Below are positions 16,066 to 26,262 of a DNA stretch of 64,000 nt, piece by piece. Position numbers and translations under genes: made by a program. Below the pieces are notes generated by a model, which did no database searches, was not told the origin of the DNA, and worked only from the letters and a program-made list of their open reading frames with translations. How positions within the stretch are numbered: the first letter of the stretch is position 1; the number at the start of each line of letters is the position of its first letter. The DNA is from Dokdonella_A sp046347015 (GTDB lineage Bacteria; Pseudomonadota; Gammaproteobacteria; Xanthomonadales; Rhodanobacteraceae): the NCBI GenBank assembly GCA_046347015.1, contig JAXMHA010000015.1, positions 6,761 to 70,760 of the forward strand, read 5' to 3'.

Positions 16066-18657
16066 ATGAGCGAAGCCGAGCCAGCCACGAAACGCAAGCC
16101 ATTCTGGCGACCGGCAGCACTCGCAATCCTGGTCGCGTTGCTGAATGTCGGGATGTGGGCCTACCTCGAACGCCCCGTGGCGGTGCCGGATTGGCGCGGC
16201 GATGTCGGTGGCTTCGCGTTCAGCGCGTTCCAGCGCTACGAGGATCCGACCAAAGGCCTGTTTCCGAGCGAGACCGAGCTCGCGGGCGACATTGCGCTGC
16301 TGTCGAAGTACACGCACCGGATCCGCACGTACTCGTCGCTGGAGAGCCCGCAAATCCCGCGTCTCGCGCAACTCTACGGCATGACGGTCGCCCAGGGTGC
16401 CTGGCTCGACCGGCGCCTCGATCACAACGACCGGGAACTCGCGGCCCTCTTCGCGTTGTCGCGCAAGTACGGCAACATCAAGCGGGCCATCGTCGGCAAC
16501 GAGACGATCCTGCTCGGCAACCTCGACGTCGACCAGCTGATCGGCTATCTCGATCGCGCGCGCGCCCACCTCGACATCCCGGTGTCGACGGCCGAACCAC
16601 TCGATACCTGGCAGCGCCATCCGGAGCTTGCCCGGCATGTCGACTTCATCACCGTGCACATCCTGCCCTATTGGGAGAACAAACCGCGCAAGGAAGCCGT
16701 CGACTTCGTCCTCGGGCAATACCACGCGCTCGAGCGGATGTTCCCCGGCAAGCCGGTCGTCATCGGTGAAGTCGGCTGGCCATCGAACGGCAACCGCCGC
16801 CAGTACGCGCAACCCTCGCTGCAGGACGAAGCGCGATTCATCCGCGAGTGGATGAACGCCGCCGCCCGCGAGCACATCGACTACTACCTGATGGAAGCGT
16901 TCGACCAGCCGTGGAAGGAAGCAAACGAAGGCCGCGCCGGCGCCTACTGGGGCGTTTTCGACGCGTCGCGCCAACCGAAGTTCGCGTTTACCGGCAAGGT
17001 GGCGTCCGATCCCGGCTGGCCATGGAAGGCCGGCATCGCGTCGCTCATCGCGCTGTGGCCGATGTTCCGCTTCGCGCGCGGCTTCGCGTGGTGGCGGCTG
17101 CAGGGGCGGCTCTTCTTCCTGATGCTGCTGCAGCTCGCCGCCTCCATCCTGGTCTGGTCGGCGACGCTGCCGTACGACTTCTATCTCGACACCGTGGATT
17201 GGGCGATGCTGGCGCTGCTGTTGCCGGCGCAGCTGGCGATCATCGCGATCCTGCTGATCAACGGCTTCGAGTTCACCGAGGTCATGTGGCACCGGCACTG
17301 GCGGCGCCGGTTCGGCCTGCTCGACCCGGTGCCTGGCGCGGTGCAGCCGTTCGTGTCGATCCACCTCGCGTGCTGCAACGAACCACCGGAAATGGTGAAC
17401 CTGACTCTCGACTCGCTGGCGGCGCTCGACTACCGCGAATTCGAAGTGCTGGTCGTCGACAACAACACGCACGACACGGCACTGTGGCAGCCGGTCGAGG
17501 CGCACTGCCGGTCGCTCGGTGCGCGATTCAGGTTCTTCCACCTCGACCCGTGGCCGGGGTTCAAGGCCGGTGCGCTGAACTTCGCGTTGGAGCAGACCGA
17601 TCCGCGCGCCGAAGTCATCGCGGTCGTCGATGCCGATTACGCCGTGGAGCCCCATTGGCTCTGCCGGCTTGCCGGATACTTCGGCAACCCGTCCGTCGCA
17701 GTCGTGCAATGTCCGCAAGCCCACCGCGAATTCGCGCACAACCCGTTCCGGCGCATGACGAACTGGGAATACGAGGGCTTCTTCCGGATCGGCATGCACC
17801 ACCGCAACGAGCGCAACGCGATCATCCAGCACGGCACGATGACGCTGGTGCGGCGATCGTCGTTGGCGGCTGCCGGCGGCTGGTCGGAATGGACGATCTG
17901 CGAGGACGCGGAACTCGGCTTGCGACTCCTGCATGCCGGACACGAACTGGTTTACGTCGATGCCGTGCTTGGCCGCGGGCTGACGCCGGCGGACTTCGAA
18001 GCCTACAAGGCGCAACGCTACCGCTGGGCATTCGGCGCGATGCAGATCCTCAAGGCGCGCTGGCGCTGGCTCACGCACCGCGGGTCGCCGCTGACGGACG
18101 GCCAGCGCTTTCATTTCCTGACCGGCTGGTTCTCGTGGTTCGGCGACGCGCTTCACCTCCTGTTCACGCTTTTCGCGCTGGCATGGACCCTCGGCATGGT
18201 GCTCGCTCCGAAGTACTTCCATCTGCCGATGTACCTCTTCCTCGTCCCGCTGATCGGATTCTTCGTGTGCAAGGCCGTGTTCGGAATCGTGCTGTACCGC
18301 CAACGCGTGCCGTGTTCCTGGCGCGACACGCTGGCCGCGTCGATTGCCAGCATGGCGCTGAGCCATGCGATCGCCCTCGGCGTGATCCGTGGCCTCGTCA
18401 ACCGGCGCGGCGTATTCGTGCGGACTGCGAAGAGCCGCCGGATCGGCCAGCGCAGCAATGCGTTCGCCGTCGTCAGCGAGGAAGCCCTGCTCGGCATCGC
18501 GCTGGTCGCCGGCATGGTCGGCATGATCAACTCGATCGGCATCCACTACACCGAAGGCAAGCTGTGGATCGCAATCCTCGCCGCGCAGGCCATCCCGTAC
18601 TTTTCCGCTGCCGCCAGCGCGTGGATTGCCGGGCGCGCCGGAGAGCAGCCTGGCTAG
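16066..18657 (+). CDS. GH17-GT2 bifunctional beta-glucan synthase (NdvB-like)
   Basis: An 863-residue membrane enzyme with two catalytic modules. After an N-terminal helix (about 16-33) is a GH17 module (about 45-310) with acid/base Glu146 in IVGNE and nucleophile Glu235 in GEVGWPSNG. Membrane helices follow, then a family 2 glycosyltransferase with VDADYAVEP, an ED pair (ICEDAELG) and the processive QxxRW-type motif QRYRW, and further helices at the C-terminus. This architecture matches the Pseudomonas/Azotobacter NdvB-type proteins, in which the GT2 makes beta-1,3-glucan and the GH17 part remodels it by transglycosylation. All key residues are present. The product here (cyclic or linear glucan) is inferred. 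Confidence 0.9.
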   Translation: MSEAEPATKRKPFWRPAALAILVALLNVGMWAYLERPVAVPDWRGDVGGFAFSAFQRYEDPTKGLFPSETELAGDIALLSKYTHRIRTYSSLESPQIPRLAQLYGMTVAQGAWLDRRLDHNDRELAALFALSRKYGNIKRAIVGNETILLGNLDVDQLIGYLDRARAHLDIPVSTAEPLDTWQRHPELARHVDFITVHILPYWENKPRKEAVDFVLGQYHALERMFPGKPVVIGEVGWPSNGNRRQYAQPSLQDEARFIREWMNAAAREHIDYYLMEAFDQPWKEANEGRAGAYWGVFDASRQPKFAFTGKVASDPGWPWKAGIASLIALWPMFRFARGFAWWRLQGRLFFLMLLQLAASILVWSATLPYDFYLDTVDWAMLALLLPAQLAIIAILLINGFEFTEVMWHRHWRRRFGLLDPVPGAVQPFVSIHLACCNEPPEMVNLTLDSLAALDYREFEVLVVDNNTHDTALWQPVEAHCRSLGARFRFFHLDPWPGFKAGALNFALEQTDPRAEVIAVVDADYAVEPHWLCRLAGYFGNPSVAVVQCPQAHREFAHNPFRRMTNWEYEGFFRIGMHHRNERNAIIQHGTMTLVRRSSLAAAGGWSEWTICEDAELGLRLLHAGHELVYVDAVLGRGLTPADFEAYKAQRYRWAFGAMQILKARWRWLTHRGSPLTDGQRFHFLTGWFSWFGDALHLLFTLFALAWTLGMVLAPKYFHLPMYLFLVPLIGFFVCKAVFGIVLYRQRVPCSWRDTLAASIASMALSHAIALGVIRGLVNRRGVFVRTAKSRRIGQRSNAFAVVSEEALLGIALVAGMVGMINSIGIHYTEGKLWIAILAAQAIPYFSAAASAWIAGRAGEQPG

Positions 18658-18712
18658 CCATCGAATTCCTGGCCCGCGTCCGATGTGTCCACCGCCTCCG
18701 GATGCTGCTGCG

Positions 18713-20452
18713 GTGACCAGCAGCCGGTCCCGCACCTGGATCTTCGCCATCGCGCTCGCCATCGCGCTGCCGGCACGGGCGGCCGGAGTGACGGTGCGGA
18801 TCGACGGCGTCGAAGGCGACATGCGCAAGGCGATCGCCGCGGCACTGCAGCTCAGCCAGTATTCCGGCCGTGAAGTCACCGACGCGCAGTTGCGCAGGCT
18901 GGTGGGAGCCGCGGAAGTGGAAGCACGATCGGCGTTGGAAGCTTTCGGCTACTACCACGCGACCGTTGATGCCAGGATCGTCGTGGAACAAGGCGCGCCG
19001 CGAGTCGAACTGCACATCGTGCCGGGCGAACCCGTGCGGGTCGCCTCCGTCGACATCGTCCTCGGTGGCGCTGCGGACGGGCAGAAGGCGGTGCGGAAGG
19101 CCATCGCCGCGTTCGCGCCGGCGCGTGGCCGGATCTTCGACCAGCCGACGTACGAGAAGAGCAAGGCGGCGATCGGCTCGGCCTTGCATGCATCGGGTTA
19201 CCTCGATGCGAAACTCGTCACGCACCGGGTGGATGTGACGCGCGCCGGCAACACCGCACGCATCCACCTCGCCTGGGACGTCGGCCCACGCTACCGATTC
19301 GGCGCCACCCGGTTCACCGGGGCACAGTTCCCGGACACCCTGCTCGATCGCTACATCCCATGGCGCGATGGGGATTTCTACAGCCAGGACAAGCTGCTCG
19401 AACTGCAGCAACGGCTGATCGACGCCGATTATTTCGCGATCGTGCAAGTCACGCCCGCCCTCGCTGCACTCGCGTCCGGGACGGTACCGATCCACATCGT
19501 CCTGACACCGGCCAAACGCACGCTCTACACGGCAGGCCTGTTCGTCGGCACCGATACCGGCTTCGGAGTGCGCGCCGGGATGAAGCGCCGCTGGGTCAAC
19601 CGTCGCGGGCACAAGCTGGATCTCGAAACCGTGCTCGCGGAACGGCTCAGGACCGTCACCGCAACCTGGTCGATTCCCCTGCCCGGCCCCGACAACCACA
19701 GCGTCAATTTCGGCGCCGGCTTCCGCGACGAGGCGACCGACACGAGCACGTCGCGCACGTCGCGCCTCGCCGCGAACGACAGCCGGCTCTGGAACGGATG
19801 GGTGCGAACACTGGGTCTGCAATACATCGGCGGCAACTTCGAAGTCGCCGACGAGCACCACACGACATCGCTGCTCTTCCCGGAAGCCTCGCTGACACGC
19901 AAGCGCGCCGACGACCCCGCGTTCCCGCGCAACGGCTATTCGGTCGCGGTCACCGTGCGCGGCACGCCCGGTGGCCTCGTTTCGGACACCTGGTTCGCCC
20001 AGGCCACCGCCGATGCCAAGTGGATCCGGGGCGTCGGCGAGCGCGGCCGGTTCATCGCCCGCGGCAGCCTCGGTGCCGGCGAAACGGGGGATTTCGACCG
20101 GCTGCCGCCCGAACTGCGATTCTTCGCCGGCGGCGATCGTTCGATCCGCGGCTACGCGTTCCAGACCATCGGACCGATGAACGACTTGGGCAAAGTGATC
20201 GGCGGCAACGATCTCGCGGTTGCCAGCGCCGAGTACGAGTACTACTTCCGACCGGACTGGGGTATCGCGACCTTTGTCGACGCCGGCGACGCGTTTTCCG
20301 GTTTCGGGGACTTCGACCTGAAAGTCGGCGCCGGATTCGGAGTGCGGTGGCGCTCGCCCGTCGGGTTGGTCAGGGCCGACCTGGGCTTCCCGGTGCACGA
20401 CCGCGTGCACCACGGCATCGAACTGCACATCGTGATCGGTCCCGACCTGTGA
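18713..20452 (+). CDS. tamA: autotransporter assembly complex protein TamA
   Basis: Omp85-family outer-membrane barrel of 579 residues. It works with TamB in moving envelope components to the outer membrane. A signal peptide (about 8-25) is followed by three POTRA-like domains with the FGYYHA segment. The 16-strand barrel has the Omp85 lid-loop motif FAGGDRSIRGYAF at about residue 478-490, and the protein ends in the barrel's last strand (HHGIELHIVIGPDL). The start is uncertain: GTG 18713 gives a compact signal peptide, while ATG 18683 adds ten residues. It shares one base with tamB (TGATG). Confidence 0.93.
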   Translation: MTSSRSRTWIFAIALAIALPARAAGVTVRIDGVEGDMRKAIAAALQLSQYSGREVTDAQLRRLVGAAEVEARSALEAFGYYHATVDARIVVEQGAPRVELHIVPGEPVRVASVDIVLGGAADGQKAVRKAIAAFAPARGRIFDQPTYEKSKAAIGSALHASGYLDAKLVTHRVDVTRAGNTARIHLAWDVGPRYRFGATRFTGAQFPDTLLDRYIPWRDGDFYSQDKLLELQQRLIDADYFAIVQVTPALAALASGTVPIHIVLTPAKRTLYTAGLFVGTDTGFGVRAGMKRRWVNRRGHKLDLETVLAERLRTVTATWSIPLPGPDNHSVNFGAGFRDEATDTSTSRTSRLAANDSRLWNGWVRTLGLQYIGGNFEVADEHHTTSLLFPEASLTRKRADDPAFPRNGYSVAVTVRGTPGGLVSDTWFAQATADAKWIRGVGERGRFIARGSLGAGETGDFDRLPPELRFFAGGDRSIRGYAFQTIGPMNDLGKVIGGNDLAVASAEYEYYFRPDWGIATFVDAGDAFSGFGDFDLKVGAGFGVRWRSPVGLVRADLGFPVHDRVHHGIELHIVIGPDL

Positions 20453-23400
20453 TGCCGAACCGACTCCGCGCATGGATCGATCCGGCGCCACGTGGAAACG
20501 CCATCATGCGCATGCTGGCCGTGTCGGGAATCGCGCTGGCCGCGGTACTCGTCGTGTTTCTCGCCCTGGCGGCATGGCTCCTCGGCACCCCATCCGGACT
20601 TCGCTTCGCGGTCGCGCGCACCGAGGGCGCGCTCGCTGGCCGGCTGTCGATCGGGCACGCCGACGGCACGCTTGGCGGTCTGGCCACGCTGCGCGACGTA
20701 CGCTATCGCGACCGGACGCGGGGAATCGATGCCTCGATCGCAAGCATCCGCATCGGAATCGCACCGGCCGCCCTGTTCGCGTGGCGAGTCCATGTCACTG
20801 ACCTCTCGATCGCCAACGCCGAGGTTTCGATCAGTCCGCCAACGTCGACCTCCACGCCAACCGGCAGGTTCTCGCTCGAACCGCCCATCGACATTCGGGT
20901 CGATCGCGCGGTCATCGAGAACATGGTGATCGACCGACCCGGCGCCTCCGCTGTCTCGATCGAGTCGGCGGAGGCTGCCGGCGCGTGGACCACCGCCGGC
21001 ATCTCGATCGATCGCCTCGCCGTGCGCGCACCGGATGGAACGCTCGACCTTTCCGGTGCCGCGGTCACGAAACCGGGTTTTGCCGCGCGTGGCGACGCAT
21101 CGTTCAACTGGCGCGTCGACCGGCGGACATTCACCGGCACGCTCACGGCGCGACCCGGTGACCGGCTGACCCGCGTCACGATGGCGTTGACTGCACCGGC
21201 GGCGTTGACGATCGAGGGCACGGTCGGAACCGCCGCGGACCTGCCGTGGACGGTACGGGTCGACGCGCCGGCGGTTGCACTGGATCGGCTGGTGCGCGGC
21301 AGCGACATCGAATCGGCGGCCCTCTCGTTGTCCGGCAGCGGAACCCGCACCACCGGATCGGTCAGCGGCAACGTCGCGATCAACGCCCATCGCATCGACC
21401 TCGATAGGCTTCGCTGGACGCTGCCGGACGACAACATCCGCATCGACGAATTCGCGCTTTCGAGCCCCGACATTCCCGGACACGTCGAGGCGACCGGAAC
21501 GGTGCATCCGACGGCAGCACCCCCATCGGTGGCGCTGGTTGTCGACTGGCAAGGCGTCGAATTGCCGCCGGATCTCGCGGGCGAGCCACTCGCGACACAT
21601 GGCAGCGTGAAGGTCGATGGCAACACGGCGCAGTACAGCGCTAGCGGAGCGTTCGCGATCGGCCCACCGGGCCGGCCCACCGAAGCCACGTTCACGCTCG
21701 ATGGGCGACCGCAAGACATCGAATTGACAAACCTCGTGCTGAAACAAGGGACGGGCCGACTCGAGGCCCACGGCACGCTGTCTCCACAACCGCCTGTCCG
21801 CTGGGACCTCGCCGTAAAGGCCCATGCGTTCGACCCCGGGGCGTTCATGGCCGGCTGGACGGGCGCAGTCGACGCGGATGTCGCCAGTTCAGGAACGTTG
21901 ATGCCCGATGGCCCTGACGCGAACATCAGGGTGTCGCGCCTCGGCGGGACCCTGCGCGGGCGCCCGTTGTCGGGATCGGGCGCCCTCACCGTGAAGCCGG
22001 GTTACGCCGTCGACGGGCAATTGCAGCTTGCGTCCGGACGCAGCCGCATCGACGTGACTGGGCGCGGTGGCGCGACGACGGATGCCCGCGCACGGTTCAC
22101 GATCGCTTCCCTCGACGACTGGCTCCCCCGCTCCACGGGCCGCATCGACGGCACACTGGACGCACGCGGCCGCTGGCCGGACCTCACGCTCGATCTGGCG
22201 GCAACGACCGCAGGCATCACCGCTGCCGGCATCACGATTGACCGCGCCCACATCGACGGCACGCTCCGCCAGCCATCCCGGCCGTCGCTCGACGCGCGTA
22301 TCGATGCGACTGGCGTCGCGATCGGCAACGCAAGGTTTGCCAAGGTGAGCGTGAACGCCAATGGCAATGCCGCCTCGCATTCCATCGACGTCCGTGCCGA
22401 CGGCACGCCGGCCGGAGTCGTGCTCGATTTCCACGGCTCGCTCGATGCAACGCGAAGCTGGCACGGAACCTTGCGATCACTCGACCTCAAACCGGCCAAC
22501 GCACCCGAATTCGCGCTGGAAGCGCCGGTGCAGGTGGACTGGAACGGCGCGCGGGTCCAAGTGGCGAATGTGTGCCTTGCGGGGGAGGGTGCGTCCGCGT
22601 GCGTCGGTGGTGATGCCGCACGTGATGGCAGCCTGGAAGCGCATTTCCGGATGCGGGATGTTCCACTGCCGCTCGTTGCCCGGCTCGTCGATGCCGGCGA
22701 GGCGATGACCTTGGCGGGAACACTCGACGGGACCGGTTCGCTCCAGAGGACCGCCGATGGCAAGTTGGCCGGCGATGCCCGCGTGACCTCGGCTTCCGGC
22801 AACGCCGCCTTGCGCAATGCGCCGGATTCCCCGCTGGTCGAATGGACCGGGTTCCAACTGGCCACCACATTCGGGAAGACGGGCGGTCACGCCACCGTAC
22901 ACGCCACCCTCGATCACGGGGGCAGTGTGTCCGGGGAAGTCCGCATCGATGGCCCCGTGACGACGGCGAGCGCACTTTCCGGATCGGTCGATGCGAAGCT
23001 CGGAAGCCTCGCGTTCATCGACCTGCTGACGCCCGCCCTCGCCGGCGCAAAGGGGCGCGCCGACGCGCGCTACACGCTTGCCGGGACGCTCGCGGCACCG
23101 CAAGTGACCGGTGCGCTCGACGTGGAGGGTTTCGCGGTCGAGATGCCAGCCGCCGGAATCTCGCTGCGCAACGGCACGGCGACGTTGCGCGCCAGCGATG
23201 CGGAACATCTGCGTCTGGCCGGACGCATCGATTCCGGCAAGGGCTCGCTGGCGTTCTCCGGTACCGCGGGACTCGCCGCGGATGTCCCGTTCGAGCTTCA
23301 CATCGCCGGTGAGAACTTCCTGGCCGCCGACATTCCCTCGCTGCATGTCCTGGTCTCGCCGAAACTCGTCGTCAGGCACGACGGCAGCGGCTTCGACGTC

Positions 23401-24234
23401 CGCGGCAGCGTGGCGGTCCCGGAGTCGCGAATCGACCTCGAGCACCTCCCCGGCGGCCACGACACGGCGTTGTCGCCCGATGTCGTCGTCGTCGATGCGC
23501 CACCCGCCAGCGAATCACGCCCCGCTCCGATCGCGGCCAGCGTCGACGTCACGCTCGGCAAGGATGTGAAGGTGTCCGGTTACGGGCTCGATGGCCGCCT
23601 CGGCGGCAACCTGCGCGTGGCGCAAAGGCCGGATCGCAGCCCGACCGGAACCGGTACCCTGACCGTGCGCGGCACCTACAAGGCCTACGGGCAGAACCTG
23701 ACGATCAGGCAGGGTCGGTTGCTGTTTGCCGGGACACCGCTCGACGATCCCGGACTCGACATCAGGGCCGAGCGCGTGATTCGCGCCGACGACGTGACCG
23801 CCGGCCTGTCGATTCGCGGCACCGCGACGGCTCCGGTCATGACGGTCTACTCCGAACCCGTCATGGAACAGTCCGATGCATTGTCGTACCTCGTCACCGG
23901 CAAGCCGCTGTCGTCGTTGAAGAGTGGCGAGGGCGACATGCTCGGCAGCGCGGCGCGTGCACTCGGCTCGGCGACCGGCGACCTGCTCGCAAGAGGCATC
24001 GGTGCGCGGCTTGGCGTCGACGCCGGCGTCGCCGACAGCGATGCCCTCGGCGGCGCCGCATTCACGGTAGGCAAGTACCTGTCGCCGAAGCTCTACGTGT
24101 CCTACGGCGTCGGCCTGTTCACCCCGGGGGAAGTCGTGACCTTGCGCTACCTGTTCTCGCGCCGCTGGAACTTCGAGGCCGAGAACGCGACGACGGGCAA
24201 CCGGGCCGGCATCAACTGGCGCTGGGCGCGGTAG
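20452..24234 (+). CDS. tamB: translocation/assembly module TamB
   Basis: An inner-membrane-anchored AsmA-like protein of 1260 residues. It has one N-terminal membrane helix (about 20-42), a very long repetitive beta-strand region that would form a hydrophobic groove across the periplasm, and the C-terminal DUF490/TamB domain. That domain includes VRGTYKAYGQNLTIRQGRLLF and ends FEAENATTGNRAGINWRWAR, which pairs with the TamA barrel. TamB and its relatives are implicated in phospholipid transport to the outer membrane. The ATG overlaps the tamA stop by one base. The frame stays open further upstream, but that is a shadow of tamA. Confidence 0.95.
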   Translation: MPNRLRAWIDPAPRGNAIMRMLAVSGIALAAVLVVFLALAAWLLGTPSGLRFAVARTEGALAGRLSIGHADGTLGGLATLRDVRYRDRTRGIDASIASIRIGIAPAALFAWRVHVTDLSIANAEVSISPPTSTSTPTGRFSLEPPIDIRVDRAVIENMVIDRPGASAVSIESAEAAGAWTTAGISIDRLAVRAPDGTLDLSGAAVTKPGFAARGDASFNWRVDRRTFTGTLTARPGDRLTRVTMALTAPAALTIEGTVGTAADLPWTVRVDAPAVALDRLVRGSDIESAALSLSGSGTRTTGSVSGNVAINAHRIDLDRLRWTLPDDNIRIDEFALSSPDIPGHVEATGTVHPTAAPPSVALVVDWQGVELPPDLAGEPLATHGSVKVDGNTAQYSASGAFAIGPPGRPTEATFTLDGRPQDIELTNLVLKQGTGRLEAHGTLSPQPPVRWDLAVKAHAFDPGAFMAGWTGAVDADVASSGTLMPDGPDANIRVSRLGGTLRGRPLSGSGALTVKPGYAVDGQLQLASGRSRIDVTGRGGATTDARARFTIASLDDWLPRSTGRIDGTLDARGRWPDLTLDLAATTAGITAAGITIDRAHIDGTLRQPSRPSLDARIDATGVAIGNARFAKVSVNANGNAASHSIDVRADGTPAGVVLDFHGSLDATRSWHGTLRSLDLKPANAPEFALEAPVQVDWNGARVQVANVCLAGEGASACVGGDAARDGSLEAHFRMRDVPLPLVARLVDAGEAMTLAGTLDGTGSLQRTADGKLAGDARVTSASGNAALRNAPDSPLVEWTGFQLATTFGKTGGHATVHATLDHGGSVSGEVRIDGPVTTASALSGSVDAKLGSLAFIDLLTPALAGAKGRADARYTLAGTLAAPQVTGALDVEGFAVEMPAAGISLRNGTATLRASDAEHLRLAGRIDSGKGSLAFSGTAGLAADVPFELHIAGENFLAADIPSLHVLVSPKLVVRHDGSGFDVRGSVAVPESRIDLEHLPGGHDTALSPDVVVVDAPPASESRPAPIAASVDVTLGKDVKVSGYGLDGRLGGNLRVAQRPDRSPTGTGTLTVRGTYKAYGQNLTIRQGRLLFAGTPLDDPGLDIRAERVIRADDVTAGLSIRGTATAPVMTVYSEPVMEQSDALSYLVTGKPLSSLKSGEGDMLGSAARALGSATGDLLARGIGARLGVDAGVADSDALGGAAFTVGKYLSPKLYVSYGVGLFTPGEVVTLRYLFSRRWNFEAENATTGNRAGINWRWAR

Positions 24235-24264
24235 ACGCGCAGCGGAGGTCGCGGTGGCGTCGCA

Positions 24265-25314
24265 TCATGCGCAGCCGGCCCCGGATGCAGCGGAAGCCCA
24301 CACGAGCATCGCGTCGCCATACGAGAAGAACCGGTAGCGTTGCGCGACTGCATGGCGGTAAGCAGCGAGCACGAATTCGCGCCCGGCGAATGCGCAGACG
24401 AGCATCAACAGCGTCGACTCCGGCAGATGGAAGTTGGTGATCAGCCCATCGACGCTCGTGACGCGGTACCCCGGAAAGATGAAGATCCGGGTCTCGCCGG
24501 CGAACGGCTTCAACTCGCCACCTGCCCGTGCGGCCTCCAGCGCCCGCACCACGGTGGTGCCGACGGCGATCACGCGGCCACCGGAAGCGCGGGTGTGGCG
24601 AATGGCGGCGACCAGTTCCGCGCCGACGTTCAACCATTCCCGATGCATTTCATGGTCTTCGATCGCTTCGCTGCGCACCGGCTGGAACGTACCGGCACCG
24701 ACGTGCAATGTCACGAACCCGGACTCGACGCCGCGCGCGCGCAGCGATTCCAGCAACGGTGCGTCGAAGTGCAGGCCGGCAGTCGGTGCCGCGACCGCGC
24801 CGGGCCGCCGCGCGTACACCGTCTGGTAACGCTCGCTGTCACCGGCGTCGTCCGCGCGCCTGATGTACGGCGGCAGCGGCACGTGGCCGATCCGGGGCAG
24901 CAGCTTCGCCAGCGGCTCCGGAGCTTCGAAGCGGAGTTCCCAGAAGATCCCGTCGCGCGCGAGCACGCGCACCGGCGTACCGTCGTCCAGTTTGATGATC
25001 GAGTCGATGCGTGGTTTCTTGCTGGCGCCGACCTGCGCAATCGCGGTGTGGCTTCCGGTGACGCGTTCGAGCAGGATTTCGACCGCGCCACCACTCGCCT
25101 TGCGTCCGAACAGGCGCGCCGGCAGCACGCGGGTATCGTTGAACACCAGCAGGTCGCCGGCACGCAACAGGCCGGGCAAGTCACGGAAGACACGATCGCG
25201 CATTGCGCGGGTTGCGGGATCCAACTCCAGCAGGCGGCTGGCGGTGCGCTCAGGCAATGGCTGCTGCGCGATCGACTCGGGCGGCAGGTCGTAGTGGAAA
25301 TCGGATTTCTTCAA
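24265..25314 (-). CDS. queA: S-adenosylmethionine:tRNA ribosyltransferase-isomerase QueA
   Basis: Enzyme that moves the ribosyl part of SAM to preQ1 at tRNA position 34, making epoxyqueuosine. The 349-residue product begins KKSDFHYDLPPESIAQQPLP and contains LLVFNDTRVLPARLFG and YARRPGAVAAPTAGLHF, both strongly conserved QueA blocks. The start is TTG at 25314: family alignment begins exactly there and no ATG is available. It is the last gene in a minus-strand run and converges with tamB, 30 bases apart. Confidence 0.96.
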   Translation of the reverse strand: MKKSDFHYDLPPESIAQQPLPERTASRLLELDPATRAMRDRVFRDLPGLLRAGDLLVFNDTRVLPARLFGRKASGGAVEILLERVTGSHTAIAQVGASKKPRIDSIIKLDDGTPVRVLARDGIFWELRFEAPEPLAKLLPRIGHVPLPPYIRRADDAGDSERYQTVYARRPGAVAAPTAGLHFDAPLLESLRARGVESGFVTLHVGAGTFQPVRSEAIEDHEMHREWLNVGAELVAAIRHTRASGGRVIAVGTTVVRALEAARAGGELKPFAGETRIFIFPGYRVTSVDGLITNFHLPESTLLMLVCAFAGREFVLAAYRHAVAQRYRFFSYGDAMLVWASAASGAGCA

Positions 25315-25384
25315 GTCCCTGGAACTTCGGCGCGCTGCGGGGGCGTGATTCTAACGCCGCGTCCCGGCGCCTCCGGCGGATCCG

Positions 25385-25603
25385 TCAAGCGGATCCCGCG
25401 CCCCCCGATCCGCGCGAAGAACCATCTCCAGGGGACCGGAACACGAAGCCCCACGCCACTGCCGCCGCAACGGCCAGCACCCCGGCCACGATCGGCTGCG
25501 CGGACCAAAACCACGTGATGCCGTCGTGATCGAACGTGAATGCCATCGCCATGAACGACAGCAGCAAGGCCGGTGACAGCAGTTTCCTCGAACGGATCGA
25601 CAT
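25385..25603 (-). CDS. small two-helix membrane protein
   Basis: A 72-residue protein with two hydrophobic helices (about 9-24 and 32-52), separated by the polar DHDGIT segment, and a Gly/Ser-rich tail. I do not recognise the family. The start at 25603 is supported by GGAGG 9 bases upstream. It follows the response-regulator gene by 56 bases on the same strand, so it may be part of, or a target of, that two-component operon. Confidence 0.6.
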   Translation of the reverse strand: MSIRSRKLLSPALLLSFMAMAFTFDHDGITWFWSAQPIVAGVLAVAAAVAWGFVFRSPGDGSSRGSGGAGSA

Positions 25604-25659
25604 TGCCGGTGACCTCCACGATTCGCGGCGGACCGCGGGCCCGGAACGGCCCTGCGGAC

Positions 25660-26262
25660 CTACAACCATCCCTTCTGCCGCGCCAACCGGTACGCCTCGA
25701 TCCGGTTGCCGGCACCGAGCTTGCCGATGGCTTCCGACAGATAGTTGCGCACGGTACCGTGCGACAGGTTGAGCTGCTGCGCGATTTCGCTCGCGCTTTG
25801 GCCCTCGCCCGCAAGACGCAGCACCTGCCGCTCGCGGTCATTCAAGGGATCGGCTTCAGTCCACGCCTCGAGTGCCAGCTCGGGCGCGATCGCGCGGCCG
25901 CCACGGGCGACCGTGCGCAGTGCATCCGCGAGCTTCTCGACCGGCGCATCCTTCAGCAGGTAACCCGAAACGCCGGCGTCGAGTGCGCGCCGCAGATAGC
26001 CAGTGCGCGCAAAGGTCGTCACGATGACGACCTTGACCGGCAGTTCATGCCGGTGAATGCGCTGCGCGAGTTCGAGGCCGGTCAAGCCAGGCATCTCGAT
26101 GTCGGAAACGAGGATGTCCGGGCGCAACCTCTGCAACTCGCGCCAGGTGCTCTCGCCATCGCCGGCCGAGCCGAGTACCTCGATGTCGGACTCGAGCGCG
26201 AGCAATGCCGCCAGCGCGCCGCGCAGCATGGCCTGGTCTTCCGCCAGCAGCACCCGGATCAT
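25660..26262 (-). CDS. NarL/FixJ-family response regulator (DesR-like)
   Basis: A 200-residue regulator. The receiver domain (about 1-118) has the acidic pocket LAEDQ and the phosphoacceptor Asp54 in VSDIEMPG. A C-terminal LuxR-type helix-turn-helix follows (about 135-195), with NDRERQVLRLAGEGQSAS and LNLSHGTVRNYL. All phosphorylation residues are present. It overlaps the histidine kinase gene by four bases (ATGA), so the pair is translationally coupled. The target genes are unknown. Confidence 0.93.
   Translation of the reverse strand: MIRVLLAEDQAMLRGALAALLALESDIEVLGSAGDGESTWRELQRLRPDILVSDIEMPGLTGLELAQRIHRHELPVKVVIVTTFARTGYLRRALDAGVSGYLLKDAPVEKLADALRTVARGGRAIAPELALEAWTEADPLNDRERQVLRLAGEGQSASEIAQQLNLSHGTVRNYLSEAIGKLGAGNRIEAYRLARQKGWL

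Noticed and set aside
15853..18879. Open frame of about 1000 codons antisense to the GH17-GT2 gene
   Set aside because: It is rich in Arg, Glu and Asp with no domain, and the opposite strand encodes a protein with intact catalytic motifs. Long antisense open frames are common at this GC content.
19360..20451. N-terminal extension of tamB through the tamA gene
   Set aside because: The extra residues overlap tamA in another frame and are Arg-rich. TamB similarity and its membrane helix begin at the ATG at 20452.
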